From contig CALFYC010000118.1 in the NCBI GenBank assembly GCA_937952895.1, positions 1 to 6,712 of the forward strand: 6,712 nt of DNA. The letters are read 5' to 3'. The notes under the pieces were generated by a model. It searched no databases. It worked only from the letters and a program-made list of their open reading frames with translations, and was not told the DNA's origin. Of the stretch, positions 5,037 through 6,712 are shown in pieces (positions within the stretch are counted from its first letter, which is position 1; each line of letters opens with the position of its first letter). A program made the position numbers and the translations under genes. The stretch is from an uncultured Neisseriaceae bacterium (GTDB lineage: Bacteria > Pseudomonadota > Gammaproteobacteria > Burkholderiales > UBA11063).

Positions 5037-6712
5037 ATGAGTAATAAACAAACATTAAGCTTTCAAACTGAAGTTAAGCAGTTACTAAATTTAATGATTC
5101 ATTCATTATATTCAAATAAAGAAATCTTTTTACGTGAATTGATTTCAAATGCATCAGATGCTATTGATAAATTACGTTTTGCCCAAATTAAACATCCGGA
5201 ATTAAATACCGGGGATGAGCTTTTTATCGAAGTTAACTTTGATAAAGAAAAAAAGTTAATTACTATTCAGGATAATGGAATTGGTATGACTTATGATGAA
5301 GTAATTGAAAATGTGGGAACGATTGCCAAATCAGGAACAAAAGCATTTATGGAACAATTGTCTGGAGATGCAAAAAAAGATGCTAATTTAATTGGTCAGT
5401 TTGGAGTTGGCTTTTACTCCGCATTCATTGTTGCTGATAAAGTTGAATTATTAACTCATAAAGCTGGAGAAGATAAGTCGGAAGTAATTAGATGGATATC
5501 TGAAGGAGCTGGTGAATATTCAATTGAGAAAGTTAAAAAAAATATTCGTGGCACATTAATTACCCTACATTTAAAAGATGGTAATGAAGATTTATTATCA
5601 GATTGGCAGCTTAGATCATTAATTCGTAAATATTCCGACCATATTAATTATCCAATTAAAATGTTAAAGATGCCAGAAACTGATAAAGATGGTAAAGAGA
5701 TTGTATCTACAGAGCTAGAAACTATTAATAAGGCTAATGCGTTGTGGGTCAGACCTAAATCAGAAATTGAAGAGAATGAATATAAAGAATTTTATAAGCA
5801 TATTTCGCATGATTTTAATGATCCAATGCGTTGGATTCATACAAAAGTAGAAGGCACACAGGAATACACGCAATTATTATATATTCCTAGTAAGGCACCA
5901 TATGATCTTTATGATCATAATCGTCGTTATGGCATTAAATTATATATTAAACGTGTTTTTATAATGGATGATGCTGAAAAACTTTTACCAAACTATTTAC
6001 GTTTTGTAAGAGGTATTATTGATAGTCAAGATTTACCATTAAATGTATCTCGTGAAATTTTACAATCATCTAAAGATATTGATGCAATTCGATCCGGCTC
6101 AACTAAAAAAATCTTATCTTTAATTGAAGATATTGCGAAAGAAAGTCCTGAAGCATATGCAACATTTTGGGGTGAATTTGGTAATGTGTTAAAAGAGGGA
6201 GTGATTGAAGATCATGCTAATAAAGAGCGTGTAGCTAAATTACTACGTTTTGCATCAACTCATAATGATAGTGATATTAAATCGGTTAGTTTAGAAGATT
6301 ATATTAGCCGTATGAAAGATGGTCAAGATAAGATTTATTATATAACTGCAGATACTTATAATGCGGCTAAAAATAGTCCACATCTAGAAATTTTTAAACA
6401 AAAAGGTATTGAGGTATTATTACTAACTGATCGTGTTGATGAATGGTTAGTGAGTCATTTATTTGATTTTGATAAGAAAGAGTTAGTATCCGTTGCAAGA
6501 GCAAATCTTGATCTTGGTAAATTAGATGATAAAGTAGACGAAAAGGTTGATGATAAAGTAGTTACACCAGTTATTGAAAAAATCAAAACTGCTTTGGGTG
6601 ATAAAGTAAAAGATGTTAAAGTGACGAATCGGTTAGTCAATTCACCAAGCTGTTTAGTTGTTGAAAATGCTGGGATGAGTATTCATTTAGAACGTCTTTT
6701 AAAGCAAGCTGG
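5037..6712 (+). CDS. htpG: Chaperone HtpG (bacterial Hsp90), 3' end cut by window
   Basis: 558 codons plus two bases are present, reading open to the window edge; about 70-75 residues of the dimerisation domain are missing compared with E. coli HtpG. HtpG is a cytosolic dimeric ATP-dependent chaperone that remodels clients together with DnaK. Seen: the GHKL ATPase domain with EIFLRELISNASDA (Glu34 as the expected catalytic acid, Asn38 for magnesium), DNGIGM at 79-84, GTIAKSGTK at 94-102 and GQFGVGFYSAF at 120-130. The middle domain has WIHTKVEGTQEYTQLLYIP at 266-284, LRFVRGIIDSQDLPLNVSRE at 321-340 and the catalytic-loop Arg339. The C-terminal domain follows a charged linker (DDKVDEKVDDKV, 497-508). 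ATG at 5037 is supported by AGGAA eleven bases upstream and by family alignment. The leader shows a sigma-32-like promoter and a hairpin over the ribosome site. No frameshift or missing key residue was found. Confidence 0.98.
   Translation, partial: MSNKQTLSFQTEVKQLLNLMIHSLYSNKEIFLRELISNASDAIDKLRFAQIKHPELNTGDELFIEVNFDKEKKLITIQDNGIGMTYDEVIENVGTIAKSGTKAFMEQLSGDAKKDANLIGQFGVGFYSAFIVADKVELLTHKAGEDKSEVIRWISEGAGEYSIEKVKKNIRGTLITLHLKDGNEDLLSDWQLRSLIRKYSDHINYPIKMLKMPETDKDGKEIVSTELETINKANALWVRPKSEIEENEYKEFYKHISHDFNDPMRWIHTKVEGTQEYTQLLYIPSKAPYDLYDHNRRYGIKLYIKRVFIMDDAEKLLPNYLRFVRGIIDSQDLPLNVSREILQSSKDIDAIRSGSTKKILSLIEDIAKESPEAYATFWGEFGNVLKEGVIEDHANKERVAKLLRFASTHNDSDIKSVSLEDYISRMKDGQDKIYYITADTYNAAKNSPHLEIFKQKGIEVLLLTDRVDEWLVSHLFDFDKKELVSVARANLDLGKLDDKVDEKVDDKVVTPVIEKIKTALGDKVKDVKVTNRLVNSPSCLVVENAGMSIHLERLLKQA

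Noticed and set aside
6455..6640. 61-codon minus-strand frame inside htpG
   Set aside because: Ser/Thr/Leu-rich antisense shadow of the charged linker region of HtpG.
1..6712. CRISPR array, insertion sequence, phage, toxin-antitoxin or other defence system
   Set aside because: No spaced direct repeats, transposase, integrase or defence-gene motifs were found on either strand; the tRNA gene shows no partial 3' copy nearby that would suggest an integrated element.

Overview
The window looks like a chromosomal segment of an AT-rich Gram-negative proteobacterium (GC content about 30% by eye). AsmA, an envelope protein, implies an outer membrane. The type III pantothenate kinase, a tRNA-Ala gene with an encoded CCA, and an HtpG whose N-terminus reads like gamma- and betaproteobacterial HtpG all fit. 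A low-GC gamma- or betaproteobacterium (Legionellales, Francisella-like or low-GC Neisseriales types) is my best guess; genus cannot be fixed from sequence alone. Positions 1-30 are not biological: they match the Illumina TruSeq read-2 adapter, so the left edge is a read or contig end.

Layout. 48-983 (+): alpha/beta-hydrolase-like protein of unknown substrate. 1114-1854 (+): short-chain dehydrogenase/reductase with its own promoter and a hairpin terminator. 1987-3855 (+): AsmA-family inner-membrane-anchored protein. 3899-4675 (-): coaX, convergent with asmA and meeting it at a shared hairpin. 4707-4782 (-): tRNA-Ala(GGC), lying 31 nt upstream of coaX on the same strand. 4783-5036: divergent control region. 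5037-6712 (+): htpG, complete at its 5' end and cut by the right window edge.

The genes are mostly separate housekeeping or single-gene units rather than one pathway. There is no CRISPR array, insertion sequence, phage gene or toxin-antitoxin pair, and no sign of a new multi-gene system. The most interesting material is regulatory. htpG carries a sigma-32-like heat-shock promoter (4959-4984), and its Shine-Dalgarno can be fully sequestered by a U-rich hairpin of the fourU RNA-thermometer type (5006-5033), suggesting two layers of heat control. coaX appears to depend on the promoter of the tRNA-Ala gene. Four candidate promoters in the window share the same -10 hexamer, TAAAAT.
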